64,000 bases of DNA from the NCBI RefSeq assembly GCF_000337515.1, contig NZ_AOIQ01000006.1, forward strand, positions 68,265 through 132,264, in the 5' to 3' direction. Shown here piece by piece: positions 1 through 8,766 of this stretch. Below the pieces are notes generated by a model that saw only the letters and a list, made by a program, of their open reading frames with translations, was not told the DNA's origin and did not search any database. The position numbers and the translations under genes are program-made. How positions within the stretch are numbered: the first letter of the stretch is position 1; every line of letters starts with the position of its first letter. The DNA is from Halovivax asiaticus JCM 14624 (lineage in GTDB: Archaea > Halobacteriota > Halobacteria > Halobacteriales > Natrialbaceae).

Positions 1-534
1 CATGGCCACCACGTACGCGGTCAGAAGGAGTATTTCGGTATCCATCGGGACACCGTAGTAGACGCCGACGCCGAGGGGAATCCCACCCCAGGCGATGCCG
101 ACGAGCAGGTTCTTTACGAGGAAGATTCGCTTTAGGCCCAGCACGGAGTAGAGCGTGATGACGGCGATCGGTGCGAGTAATAGTTCGGCGCGGGGAAGGT
201 CGAACGCGAGTGCGAACCCGACCGCGCCGAGATAGGCGAGTGTGCCGATGATCAGGAGGAATCGTCCGTACCGTTTCGTAAACGCCGCTCGACCGGGGAC
301 GTTGTACTCGTCCTCGTCGATGTCGGTGAATCGGTTGAGGCTGTAGACGAACAGTGTCACGGCAAAGACGATGAACGGCGGAAGCGGTTCGAGTGGGAGT
401 TCCGCGAGGACGGCGGTAGTCACGACCCAGCTCGTCGCCGCGAGTGCGATGAAGACGTTACTGTGGACGAGGGTGAGCGCACCATCGACGACGTTGGGTC
501 GTCCGTGTGACGCGTCCAGCACGGAATCGCTCAT
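1..534 (-). CDS. UbiA-family prenyltransferase (N-terminal 178 residues, cut by window edge)
   Basis: The reading frame starts at an ATG (534-532) and stays open to base 1, so the C-terminus lies outside the window. The product is hydrophobic with several membrane helices. It carries the family's first aspartate-rich motif in the form N67-x3-D71-x3-D75 (NRFTDIDED), which binds the Mg-prenyl diphosphate in UbiA enzymes. The second motif would lie beyond the edge. These enzymes attach polyprenyl chains to aromatic or lipid acceptors in the membrane; the acceptor cannot be told here (quinone, ether lipid and carotenoid pathways all use this family). It is transcribed divergently from sucC, and the 176 bases between them hold both promoters. 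Confidence 0.85.
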   Translation of the reverse strand, partial: MSDSVLDASHGRPNVVDGALTLVHSNVFIALAATSWVVTTAVLAELPLEPLPPFIVFAVTLFVYSLNRFTDIDEDEYNVPGRAAFTKRYGRFLLIIGTLAYLGAVGFALAFDLPRAELLLAPIAVITLYSVLGLKRIFLVKNLLVGIAWGGIPLGVGVYYGVPMDTEILLLTAYVVAM

Positions 535-710
535 CTGCCGGTGGTTCGTACACGGTCGATCCGTTTGAACGCTCGGAACTGGGAGGATAGACAGGTACCA
601 CTGGCACGGGCCACCATCAGCCGATACGCCCACCGATTACCGGCCTGGGCGAGTCGTGAGCTTTCGACAGGTCTAACTCGGGGTTGGCCGAAGTTTCTGA
701 CGAGTTTACA

Positions 711-1859
711 ATGAAGCTGCACGAGTATCAGGCGAAGCAGGTGTTCGCCGATGCGGGGATTCCGACGCCGGATTCGGCGCTGGCATCGGACGTCGACGGC
801 GTCCTCGAGGCCGCCGCCGATATCGGCTACCCGGTGGCGATCAAGGCGCAGGTACAGGTAGGCGGCCGCGGCAAGGCCGGCGGGATTGAACTCGTCGAAT
901 CCGACGAGGAGGCCCGCGAGGCAGCCGAACGCATCATCGGGATGGACCTCAAGGGTATCCACGTCGAGCGCGTGCTCGTCGAGGAAGCCGTCGACTTCAC
1001 GAACGAACTGTACGTCGGTGTGACCATGGACCGCGGCGAGGGCAAACCCGTCGCGATGGTCTCGACGAAAGGCGGCGTCAACATCGAGGAAGTCGCCGAG
1101 GAGGATCCCGACGCGATCGCCCGTGAACACATCGATCCGTCCTTCGGCATGCAGCCGTACCAGGCCCGGAAAGTCGTCTTCGACGCCGGCGTCGACCGCG
1201 CCGTCGCGACCGACGTTGCGGGCGTCCTGTCGACGCTGTACGATCTCTGGACGAGCAAGGACGGCTCCGACGCCGAGATCAATCCGCTGATGGTCACGGC
1301 CGACGACGAGGTCATCGCGGCCGACGCCGTCATGAACATCGACGAGGACGCCTTGTTCCGCCAGCCCGAGATCGCCGAGATGGGCGAGGAAGCCGCAGGC
1401 GGGGACGAACTCGAGCAGAAAGCCGACGAGTACGGCTTCGACTACGTCCGTCTCGACGGCTCTGTGGGCATCATCGGGAACGGCGCCGGACTCGTGATGA
1501 CCACGCTCGACCTGGTGGATTACTACGGCGGGTCACCCGCGAACTTCCTCGACGTGGGTGGCGGCGCGAAGGCCGAACGGATCACCAACGCGCTCGATAT
1601 GGTCTTCTCCGACGACAACGTCGACAGCGTCGTCTTCAACATCTTCGGCGGCATCACCCGTGGCGACGAGGTCGCCAAGGGGATCAACGAAGCACTCGAG
1701 GCGTTCGACGAGATTCCCAAACCGGTCGTCGTCCGACTCGCGGGAACGAACTGGGAGGAAGGCATGGAGATTCTGAACGAGGACCTCGTGACCGTCGAAC
1801 AGACGCTCGAGGACGCGGTCCAACGCTCGGTCGAATACGCCGAGGAGGGAGAAGCATGA
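711..1859 (+). CDS. sucC: Succinyl-CoA synthetase beta subunit (ADP-forming)
   Basis: The 382-residue product begins [10 protein letters not shown], the conserved start of the ATP-grasp beta subunit, so I choose ATG 711 over an in-frame TTG at 684. The glycine-rich segment with GNGAGLVM and DVGGGA (about residues 257-285) belongs to the C-terminal CoA-ligase domain. With SucD it converts succinyl-CoA, ADP and phosphate to succinate, CoA and ATP in the citric acid cycle. The stop overlaps the sucD start by 4 bases (ATGA), so the two are translationally coupled. Length and motif order are normal for the family. Confidence 0.97.
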   Translation: MKLHEYQAKQVFADAGIPTPDSALASDVDGVLEAAADIGYPVAIKAQVQVGGRGKAGGIELVESDEEAREAAERIIGMDLKGIHVERVLVEEAVDFTNELYVGVTMDRGEGKPVAMVSTKGGVNIEEVAEEDPDAIAREHIDPSFGMQPYQARKVVFDAGVDRAVATDVAGVLSTLYDLWTSKDGSDAEINPLMVTADDEVIAADAVMNIDEDALFRQPEIAEMGEEAAGGDELEQKADEYGFDYVRLDGSVGIIGNGAGLVMTTLDLVDYYGGSPANFLDVGGGAKAERITNALDMVFSDDNVDSVVFNIFGGITRGDEVAKGINEALEAFDEIPKPVVVRLAGTNWEEGMEILNEDLVTVEQTLEDAVQRSVEYAEEGEA

Positions 1860-2725
1860 GTGTACTCGTCGACGAAGACACGCGCGTCGTCGTACAGGGC
1901 ATCACCGGCGGGGAAGGCAAGTTCCACGCCGGTCAGATGATGGAATACGGGACGAACGTCGTCGCCGGCGCCGTCCCCGGCAAGGGTGGCCAGGAGGTCG
2001 ACGGTGTCCCCGTCTACGACACGGTCGACCAGGCCGTACGCGAAGAGGACGCGGACGCCTCCGTCATCTTCGTCCCGCCGGCGTTCGCCGGTGACGCGAT
2101 CTTCGAGGCACTCGACACCGACCTCGATCTCGCCGTCGCGATCACCGAAGGAATCCCGACGCAGGACATGGCTCGCGTGAACAAGCGACTCACCGAAACC
2201 GACACGCGACTGCTCGGCCCCAACTGTCCGGGCATCATCACGCCAGGCGAGTCGAAACTCGGTATCCTTCCCGGCAACATCTTCGCGCCGGGTGACGTCG
2301 GGCTCGTCTCGCGCTCGGGCACGCTCACCTACCAGGTCGTCGACAGCCTCACGAACCGGGGCATCGGCCAGACGACGGCCATCGGCATCGGTGGCGACCC
2401 GATCATCGGCACGGACTTCGTCGACGCCCTCGCGGCGTTCGAAGACGATCCGGACACCGAAGCGATCGTGATGTGCGGCGAGATCGGCGGCGAGGACGAA
2501 GAGGAAGCCGCCCAGTACATCGCCGACCACGTCGACACACCCGTCGTCGGCTTCATTGCCGGTCGCACGGCCCCGCCGGGCAAGCGGATGGGCCACGCCG
2601 GCGCGATCGTCTCCGGATCGGGCACCGGCACCGCAGAGAGCAAGATCGACGCCCTCAACGACGCCGGCGTCCCGGTCGGTGACACGCCCGAAGAGGTTGC
2701 CGATTCGGTCGAATCGATCCTCTAG
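1856..2725 (+). CDS. sucD: Succinyl-CoA synthetase alpha subunit
   Basis: The 289-residue alpha subunit has an N-terminal CoA-binding Rossmann domain with [10 protein letters not shown] (residues 15-24), the conserved GPNCPGI segment (121-127), and the phosphorylated active-site histidine at about H247 in GHAGAIVSG. It forms the CoA-binding and phosphohistidine half of the enzyme. It overlaps sucC by 4 bases. The next gene is convergent and ends about 110 bases downstream, so this is a two-gene operon. Confidence 0.97.
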   Translation: MSVLVDEDTRVVVQGITGGEGKFHAGQMMEYGTNVVAGAVPGKGGQEVDGVPVYDTVDQAVREEDADASVIFVPPAFAGDAIFEALDTDLDLAVAITEGIPTQDMARVNKRLTETDTRLLGPNCPGIITPGESKLGILPGNIFAPGDVGLVSRSGTLTYQVVDSLTNRGIGQTTAIGIGGDPIIGTDFVDALAAFEDDPDTEAIVMCGEIGGEDEEEAAQYIADHVDTPVVGFIAGRTAPPGKRMGHAGAIVSGSGTGTAESKIDALNDAGVPVGDTPEEVADSVESIL

Positions 2726-2833
2726 CGGGCCGTCTCGATTGGACGGACTACCGGCTCACGCACACATCGTTACACCGTTTTCCCCGATTTACGCGATCAG
2801 CGCTAGGTCGGACAACTGTCCTTCCACACCGCA

Positions 2834-3652
2834 TTACAGACCCGGGACGAGCGATCGTAGGCTGGCGAGGACCGACCGAATACGTGACGAGGACTCGGTC
2901 GACGACCCCTCGGTGTCTGTCGGGTCCGACGACGAATCGTCGGAATCGACCTGAGATGCTTCGGAATCGAATTGAGACGCTTCGGCCGACGGTTCGTCCG
3001 GAGTTGGTTCGTTCGAGCTGGAGTCGTCCAGTTTTTCCGTCGGCGAATCGGTCCGAGGCGGTACTCGTCCACCACCGCCATCACCTACTTCCGCAGCACC
3101 GGCGAAGATCGATCCCAGATCGATCTCTTCGTACCCGGTATCCCTGTCGTCGAATGCACTCCCAGGTTGGTCCTGCACCGAGGCTGGTTCTTCGGAGACA
3201 GTGGTAGTCCGTGGAGCCTCGTCGGCGTCCGATCCAGCCGATCGGTCGGTCCCATCGTCAGTCGGTTGATCCCACGCCGGCTCGGTCGTGGGCGTCGAAT
3301 TCGGCGTTTCGATCCAGAGAAACTCGTCACCTTCCCGTCGGTCGGGTAACAGTAAATCGTCGAAGGCCGCCTCGTCGAACAGATCAGCCGGGGCCTGAAT
3401 TTCCGGATCGGGCGTTGCCGACCCGTCGATCAGGTCTGTCGGCGAGGTGTCTCCGAGAATCGCGTCGGTATCGACCGGTTCGTCGTCTGCGGCGAGATCC
3501 GCGAAGACCGACGACGCCGTGCGATCTGAGACGCCACCGTCCGTCCGACAGTGGTTCGTCGGATCGGCCTCACGGGTCGAAGTCGAGCCCGAATCCGCCG
3601 TCGAACCGGCGGACAACCGATTCTGATCGGACGGTGTCGAATGAGATCCCAT
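2834..3652 (-). CDS. Acidic, low-complexity haloarchaeal protein of unknown function
   Basis: The product is about 272 residues, rich in Asp, Ser, Thr, Pro and Glu, with no membrane segment and no catalytic motif I recognise. Hydrophobic islands (FADLAADDE, LFDEAAFDDLLLP, EIDLGSIFAGA) sit in otherwise disordered sequence, and the C-terminus ends in a short hydrophobic stretch (SVLASLRSLVPGL) that could be an amphipathic helix or interaction tail. I choose ATG 3652 over an in-frame ATG at 3679, because a TATA-like TTAATTA lies about 30 bases upstream of it, as expected for a leaderless start. The islands could be short docking motifs, but that is a guess. Convergent with sucD. Confidence 0.6.
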   Translation of the reverse strand: MGSHSTPSDQNRLSAGSTADSGSTSTREADPTNHCRTDGGVSDRTASSVFADLAADDEPVDTDAILGDTSPTDLIDGSATPDPEIQAPADLFDEAAFDDLLLPDRREGDEFLWIETPNSTPTTEPAWDQPTDDGTDRSAGSDADEAPRTTTVSEEPASVQDQPGSAFDDRDTGYEEIDLGSIFAGAAEVGDGGGGRVPPRTDSPTEKLDDSSSNEPTPDEPSAEASQFDSEASQVDSDDSSSDPTDTEGSSTESSSRIRSVLASLRSLVPGL

Positions 3653-3802
3653 CAGTCGTTCGCCTGAGTATCCTCGCACACGTAATTAAGTGTTCTGTTC
3701 GGGATGGAAGATCGTTGAGACAGGAATGCAGCAGCGAAACAAACATCGGTTATCGATGTCATCTACGGCGAGAACGGCCGAGGCTCTCGTACCGAAACGT
3801 GA

Positions 3803-4597
3803 TTACGTCGGCTCGGCCGGGACGATATCGGGGAGCCTCGTCGCGGTGTAGCCGAAGACGTCTTCGTATCCGTTCGCCGAGAGCAAGACCGGGTAGAACG
3901 GATCCGACGCGACGTGGGGGTCACCATCCGCAGCGGCGAACTGGTCGCCGGATTCGACGCGCTCGAAATTGTCGACGAAGACCTCGTACCGGTCAGCAGC
4001 GTCTTTCGATATCGTATCGGTGAGGCGAAAGTGCGCGAGTTGGTGGGCGACTGTGTCACCCGGCAGGGCCCCGGTCGCGGTCAGGAACTCCCGGACGAGG
4101 CGGACGGCGTTCTCCGCGGCTCGCTGTGTCCCCTGGAGGCCACACTCCACTTCGATCGTCTCCGCTCCGGTCCGCAGTCGCCCGTCGGCGAACGCACCCG
4201 TTTCGACGAGCGTGCCGATCGACAGCTGTGACACGACGCGGCGACTCGTCTCGGTCACACGATCGACGACCGCGAACGGGTCGGCATGGCTCCGCGTCGA
4301 GTGTAGCGACATGACAAGCGTGCCCGCGAGTTCGTCAGTCAGTCTGGCCGCGAGACGGCCTTCGTGGGACGTCGCCGTTTCGTCTCCGGGGAACGCCCGG
4401 TTCAGATCCTCGTCGACGTACCGGCGTCCCGATTCGATCGCCCGTTCGTTGGCCACGACGAGTTTGACCGGTTCCGAGACGGCCGGCCGCTCCGAAATGA
4501 GCCGCTCGATGGCATGAACACCGCAGGGTTCGTCGCCGTGAATGCCGCCCACGATCGCGATAGACGGCGTCCCGGTTCCGAGCTGCTCGACTCGCAT
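3803..4597 (-). CDS. Succinylglutamate desuccinylase / aspartoacylase-family zinc hydrolase
   Basis: The 264-residue protein has the AstE/AspA signature. GGIHGDEP (about residues 17-24) supplies the zinc-binding His and Glu, a DLNRAFPG segment follows, and SLHSTRS (about 98-104) supplies the next zinc histidine. The family removes acyl groups from N-acyl amino acids using one zinc, on an M14 carboxypeptidase fold. The true substrate is unknown; no arginine-succinyltransferase genes are nearby, so an AstE role is not supported. A TATA-like CATAAGTTT about 27 bases upstream of ATG 4597 points to a leaderless transcript. Confidence 0.8.
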   Translation of the reverse strand: MRVEQLGTGTPSIAIVGGIHGDEPCGVHAIERLISERPAVSEPVKLVVANERAIESGRRYVDEDLNRAFPGDETATSHEGRLAARLTDELAGTLVMSLHSTRSHADPFAVVDRVTETSRRVVSQLSIGTLVETGAFADGRLRTGAETIEVECGLQGTQRAAENAVRLVREFLTATGALPGDTVAHQLAHFRLTDTISKDAADRYEVFVDNFERVESGDQFAAADGDPHVASDPFYPVLLSANGYEDVFGYTATRLPDIVPAEPT

Positions 4598-4678
4598 GTA
4601 TCACTGCTTGGGGTCTTGCGAAACTTATGCGGTTCGGACCGAGGCAGGAGACACCCTGTGTCGAGTGCAGGCTCAGCG

Positions 4679-5128
4679 TCACTCGGATGAGAGAGTGTTG
4701 CCATCAAGCTGGAGGTTCCAGCCGTCGACGACCGGGGGATCGGTTAGCGCACGCGTCGCGACCGTCCTGACCGAGTGGACGTTCACCCCGTAGTAATCTG
4801 ACGGCACGTCCTGGAGATACTGACACGCAGTTTCGAAGAGGTTGCGTAATCCGTCGTCGTTCTCGAAATCGACTCGCTTGTAGACGCCGGCGGCGATCTG
4901 GACCATCCCGTGGAGAAACGCGCTTTCCGTGGAGCCGCTAGCGTAGTTGTACCACTCATCCTCGAACTCGTCGTGAGCGGCGTGGTAGTCACCAGCGTTG
5001 AACGCCTGTATGCCATCGACGCAGGCACGCCTGAGGGTGGGATGTTCCCAGCGTTCGAGCTGGGCGTCCCACCCTGTCGGATTGCCAGCTGGTGGCTCGA
5101 CGCTCGGATCCTGCGTGTGTTCGTCCAT
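4679..5128 (-). CDS. DUF309 domain protein
   Basis: The open frame extends upstream, but the likely start is ATG 5128 (149 residues). It is preceded by a weak TATA-like element at the right distance, and the extension is low-complexity. The core matches DUF309: an AFNAGDYHAAHDEFEDEWY segment followed by LHGMVQIAAGVYKR, an all-helical fold with a conserved His-Glu pattern (HDEFE). The biochemical role of DUF309 is not established. It is divergent from the small zinc-finger gene at 5283, sharing a 154-base promoter region. Confidence 0.75.
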   Translation of the reverse strand: MDEHTQDPSVEPPAGNPTGWDAQLERWEHPTLRRACVDGIQAFNAGDYHAAHDEFEDEWYNYASGSTESAFLHGMVQIAAGVYKRVDFENDDGLRNLFETACQYLQDVPSDYYGVNVHSVRTVATRALTDPPVVDGWNLQLDGNTLSSE

Positions 5129-5282
5129 ACGGTATCGTTTGCTCCCCGCGGGAAAAACTTCACCGCCACCACCTCCACACTCACCATACTCACCACAATT
5201 ACCAGCAGCCGGCGTCCTGCCGGCCCACACCCTGCGAGTACGTGCCCCCTGATTTACCCGTACGGCCTCCGTACCATCCACG

Positions 5283-5414
5283 ATGGAGTATCCACGCGGC
5301 CGGTGTGACCGCTGTGGGGAGCGCATGTACACGCAACGGACGGGCGGGTATCGCTGTTACAACTGCGGCCGCGAGGAGCGACGCCGGACGAGCGATCGGT
5401 ACCGGGTTCGGTGA
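5283..5414 (+). CDS. Very small zinc-finger protein (43 residues)
   Basis: A short frame (ATG 5283, TGA 5412) encodes 43 residues with two zinc knuckles, CDRCGER at residues 8-14 and CYNCGRE at 25-31, then an Arg-rich tail. Four cysteines in CxxC pairs fit a single zinc ribbon. A TATA-like GATTTACC about 28 bases upstream of the ATG fits leaderless expression and supports this as a gene. Haloarchaea encode many such one-domain zinc-finger proteins, mostly uncharacterised; nucleic-acid or protein binding is the usual guess. Confidence 0.7.
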   Translation: MEYPRGRCDRCGERMYTQRTGGYRCYNCGREERRRTSDRYRVR

Positions 5415-5516
5415 CGGGGGTGCGGTGACGGACACGGACGGACGGTCAGGAAGTCGCGATTCGAGACGACGGAACCGTAGCGTATTCAAACGACCCCGTC
5501 GAAGCGACAGGTGCGT

Positions 5517-5599
5517 GCGAGGGTAGCCAAGCGGCCAACGGCGGCGGACTCAAGATCCGCTCGTGTAGACGTTCGTGGGTTCGATCCCCTCCCCTCGCA
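5517..5599 (+). tRNA. tRNA-Leu, anticodon CAA
   Basis: The gene has a 7-bp acceptor stem (GCGAGGG/CCCTCGC) with discriminator A at 5599, a D arm (GCC/GGC), an anticodon stem GCGGA/TCCGC around loop CTCAAGA (anticodon CAA, reading UUG), a long variable arm typical of tRNA-Leu (CGT/ACG stem) and a T loop TTCGATC. CCA is not encoded. One T-stem position pairs T with T, a mismatch. It is followed at once by strong hairpins. Confidence 0.95.
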
Positions 5600-5662
5600 T
5601 CGCAGCGCGCCGCACTGCTGCGGCGAGACGCGATGCGGAAGATCGACACGGAGCGATCTTCC
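5596..5662. terminator. Two perfect hairpins directly after tRNA-Leu; possible terminator or processing element
   Basis: Hairpin 1 pairs CGCATCGC (5596-5603) with GCGATGCG (5630-5637), and inside it CGCCGCA with TGCGGCG around a CTGC loop. Hairpin 2 pairs GGAAGATCG (5637-5645) with CGATCTTCC (5654-5662). Hairpin 1 uses the last bases of the tRNA, so it competes with the acceptor stem. The block also lies in the 3' region of the minus-strand peptidase gene that ends at 5705, so it could serve both strands. There is no long T tract. The tRNA 3' end CCCTCGCA recurs at 5661-5668. Confidence 0.5.
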
Positions 5663-5704
5663 CTCGCAACACTTCTCTGGATCCACTCGGTTCGAGAGTC
5701 CTAC

Positions 5705-8515
5705 TTACCGAATGTCACCCCACGTCCCGACGAGTTCGCCGTCGACGTAGCGTCGCTGCTGGAATCCAAGAGCGTTACACAGCAGCGTGTGACCCATGAA
5801 CGAGAGGGTATAGTCGGCCAGTCCGAAGGGGTGCAGCTCGTGCTGGTTGGCCGGTGGGAGCACCGACCCGAGGACGGTTATTCGACCGTCTCCGACGGTC
5901 AGCTCTCCAGCGCCGACATTTCCCGAACTGCCGAGTGAGCCCGCGACGGACCCACCCGCGCCGGAGAAGGCATCCGCATCGACAGTCCGGACTGGCGAGT
6001 CCTCGCCAGTCGTATATCCCAGCTGTGAGACCTTCCAGATCTCCTGCTGGATTGGACGGACGTCCATCAGGAGTGGATGATCGAAGTCACGATCGGCGAG
6101 ATTGGGAAAGCGGACGGTCTCGGTAGAGATATGGTCCGGGTCGATAGCACTCGCTTCACCCAGGTCGATCTCGCCAAGGAGGGCGACTCCCGCGTCGGTG
6201 AGAACCAGATTACCGCCAGTCGCGACGAACAACTCGAGGACGGCCAGATACCACGGATTGTCGATGCCGTCGTCCGTCGAGATGACGACAGTATCGTACC
6301 AGAATTTGCCCGAGTTGCCTCGCATCAGCCGGCCGTTTCTGACGTCGTGGACGCGGAGTTCGTCGATGGACCCGTCCTCGAGGTAGGGTTCGAGATCCGC
6401 GAAGTACTGCATCGGGTTGACGACATACTCGCGCTGGCTGTATCCCAGCACCGCCTCTGGATCTGGATACTCGGTATCGCTGTCAAGCTGGACGAACTCC
6501 ACTGCGAGGGCATCGCCGCCGTCGTGTTCGATCGACCACTCGCCGGTGCCGGGCTGTGGAACGTAGAACGCTCCGTCGTCTCGACCCTCGATATCCCCGA
6601 AGTCTGCCTTCCGAACCGTCTTCCCCTCGGGATCGACCAGTCGAACGGTTCCCGTGTCGAGATCCGGGGCATCGACCTGGACGGCGAGCGAACGCGTCGA
6701 TCCGCTGGCGGTAACGGTCGACCGACCCGCCGGGCCGGGCTGGACGGTATCGTGGCGCCGATGAACGCTGGTGCTGGGCCGTCCGTCTGATCCCTTCCCC
6801 TTGCCGGGATGATCGTCCGTGAACGGGAGATCCGCCGATCGACGGGTCAGCGAATCGGAACTGACGTACGCAACGTCCTTCCCGCCGGTGGCTACCGTCG
6901 CGTCGGTGGAGGCGGCCGTCAGCTCGGCGTACTCGCGCATCGAGAGCCGGTAGGCCGTCGCGAGGTGGCGTTCGATGAAGGGTTTGAAGTCGTAGGCATC
7001 CCGCAAGATGAGTTCGGGAGCCACGGTGACGGCGCCGAGCCCGCCGAACTCCTCGGGTTGGCCGGCCCAACCGAGCAGTGCGCCGGTAACCTGGTAGGAA
7101 AGCGTATCGTAGATCGTCCCGTAATCCAGCAATCGATCGGGGACGTATCCGGGATAGTCCCAGATCGCTTCGGCGGCCCGACTCGTCTCGTCGGGGATCG
7201 CGTCCGGGCTTCCCCAGTGATCGGTCATCGCATCGTCGATCCGGCGGTTGACCTCGTCCAGATCGTGTGTACCGGCGTGATCGTAGGGCGCGTTCGATTC
7301 CAGGTTCAACACCATCGATGCCGAGAGATCCATCATGTGGTAATCGCACAGGTACTCGACGTTGTCGTACCCCCGCAGATGCTCGACGACCGATAGCGCG
7401 TCCGGGACCACGTCTTCGTACCCGCGACCCGCTGGGTCGTCGGGTCGGACGTCGGGCGCGTCCTCCGGTTCGGCGGGCCAGTAGCTCGGATTGATCCATC
7501 CCATCGTCGGATACTGGCGGTTCGTGTCGCCGATGGCCGCGTTCCCGCGGTGATACCGGACCCGCTCGGTCCCGCTCCACGACTCGAATTCGTACTGGGG
7601 CTTGCGAGCGACCCAGCCGTCCGGATTGGTGAAGATGAAGACGATCGCGATATCCTCGATCAGTTCCTCGAAGCCGTCCGCTTCGCCCTTCGTGATCTCC
7701 TCGATGAGCCGCGTTCCCGCGACCCGACCGGCCGGTTCGTCGCCGTGGATGGCGAGGGAGAAGACGGCCTTCTCCTTGGCCTGGAACGACGCGTCGTCCC
7801 GGACGTTCTTCGTCACTTCGGCGACGTAGACGTCCTTCGGGTCGCGTTCGGCGCCGGTGAACAGGTTCTCCCACCCGGGGCTTTCCCCGATGGGGTGAAC
7901 GCGGACCCGATCAGGGTGGGTCGACTCCAGGTGCGAGAGTCCCTGCGCGAGTTCGCCGTGGGAAACGTAATCGCGTGCGTTTTCGACCGCCGGAAAGACC
8001 CGGTCGTCGTACGCGTCGCCGAGTTTCCAGAACGGATTCGCGCCCGGGGAGAAGTCGACGGATTCGATGCCGTCGATCTCCGCGAGGGCCGTCGAAACTT
8101 CGTCGGCGGTGAGATACGCGTGAGCGGCCGGCGATGGCTCCGCCCGCGTCGCTACCTTCGGTGGGAGATCGTCCTCGTCGATGTCCCAGTCGGGTTCACC
8201 GTACAGATCGTAAAACGCATCGAGCGCATCGACGCTCTCGAATTCGATGACGAGCGTCGTCTGGTGATCATCGGAGGTTGCATCGACGGCGAACGAGGCC
8301 AACTCCGTGAGCGAATCGTCCTCGACCGTCGCCGAGACCGCACCTGGCAGAGTCAGTGCAGCTCCCGTCGCTGCGGCGACGTGCATGAACGTGCGTCGAT
8401 CGATCGGAGACCCGTCGAACGATCCCTCGTCGAGTGCGGCCGCTTCTTTGTGCGTATAGCGATCCGATTCAGACGCCGATACCGACTCGCCCGATGTGTG
8501 ATTAGTTTTACTCAT
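5705..8515 (-). CDS. TAT-exported M14-family zinc carboxypeptidase, 936 residues
   Basis: From ATG 8515 the protein has a long N-region, then the twin-arginine signal DRRTFMHVA (RR at residues 40-41) and a hydrophobic, alanine-rich h-region ending near residue 61. Haloarchaea use the TAT route for folded exports. The catalytic domain follows: HGDE at 257-260 gives the zinc-binding H-x-x-E of family M14, and NPDGW, NRQYP and CDYHMMDLS segments fit the substrate-binding and third-ligand regions. It is about twice the length of a simple carboxypeptidase. The C-terminal third (from about residue 640) looks beta-rich and may be accessory cell-surface domains. It is probably an extracellular peptidase or peptidoglycan-like amidase of unknown substrate. 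An upstream in-frame start at 8587 is unlikely because the extension lacks signal features. Confidence 0.85.
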   Translation of the reverse strand: MSKTNHTSGESVSASESDRYTHKEAAALDEGSFDGSPIDRRTFMHVAAATGAALTLPGAVSATVEDDSLTELASFAVDATSDDHQTTLVIEFESVDALDAFYDLYGEPDWDIDEDDLPPKVATRAEPSPAAHAYLTADEVSTALAEIDGIESVDFSPGANPFWKLGDAYDDRVFPAVENARDYVSHGELAQGLSHLESTHPDRVRVHPIGESPGWENLFTGAERDPKDVYVAEVTKNVRDDASFQAKEKAVFSLAIHGDEPAGRVAGTRLIEEITKGEADGFEELIEDIAIVFIFTNPDGWVARKPQYEFESWSGTERVRYHRGNAAIGDTNRQYPTMGWINPSYWPAEPEDAPDVRPDDPAGRGYEDVVPDALSVVEHLRGYDNVEYLCDYHMMDLSASMVLNLESNAPYDHAGTHDLDEVNRRIDDAMTDHWGSPDAIPDETSRAAEAIWDYPGYVPDRLLDYGTIYDTLSYQVTGALLGWAGQPEEFGGLGAVTVAPELILRDAYDFKPFIERHLATAYRLSMREYAELTAASTDATVATGGKDVAYVSSDSLTRRSADLPFTDDHPGKGKGSDGRPSTSVHRRHDTVQPGPAGRSTVTASGSTRSLAVQVDAPDLDTGTVRLVDPEGKTVRKADFGDIEGRDDGAFYVPQPGTGEWSIEHDGGDALAVEFVQLDSDTEYPDPEAVLGYSQREYVVNPMQYFADLEPYLEDGSIDELRVHDVRNGRLMRGNSGKFWYDTVVISTDDGIDNPWYLAVLELFVATGGNLVLTDAGVALLGEIDLGEASAIDPDHISTETVRFPNLADRDFDHPLLMDVRPIQQEIWKVSQLGYTTGEDSPVRTVDADAFSGAGGSVAGSLGSSGNVGAGELTVGDGRITVLGSVLPPANQHELHPFGLADYTLSFMGHTLLCNALGFQQRRYVDGELVGTWGDIR

Positions 8516-8766
8516 GGTCTTTGGTGTGGCATTCCACCACACGACACCAGTGTGTGACACTCGTAAACAAATTCCCCAAGTTCTCACGAAAACTAAACCA
8601 TCATAAGTTATTACTGGTCATAGATGGTGCTATTGCGCGGTCGGTTCCCCCTCGTTTCCTTCGAAACCAGCAACTACAACCGCGACAGCCGAAGTGTGGG
8701 CCACGTATTCGACTCCCACAGAATTCGACCGCAGTGGCTTTGGCGATACGGGAACCGAGTACGACC

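Noticed and set aside
1523-2596. Minus-strand frame of 357 codons over sucC-sucD
   Set aside because: It is antisense to two well-supported genes with known motifs. Long antisense frames are common in GC-rich DNA.
6483-7874. Minus-strand 463-codon frame in the M14 gene region
   Set aside because: It is a shifted frame within the peptidase gene, Arg-rich and without domain pattern. The peptidase frame has signal peptide and zinc motifs.
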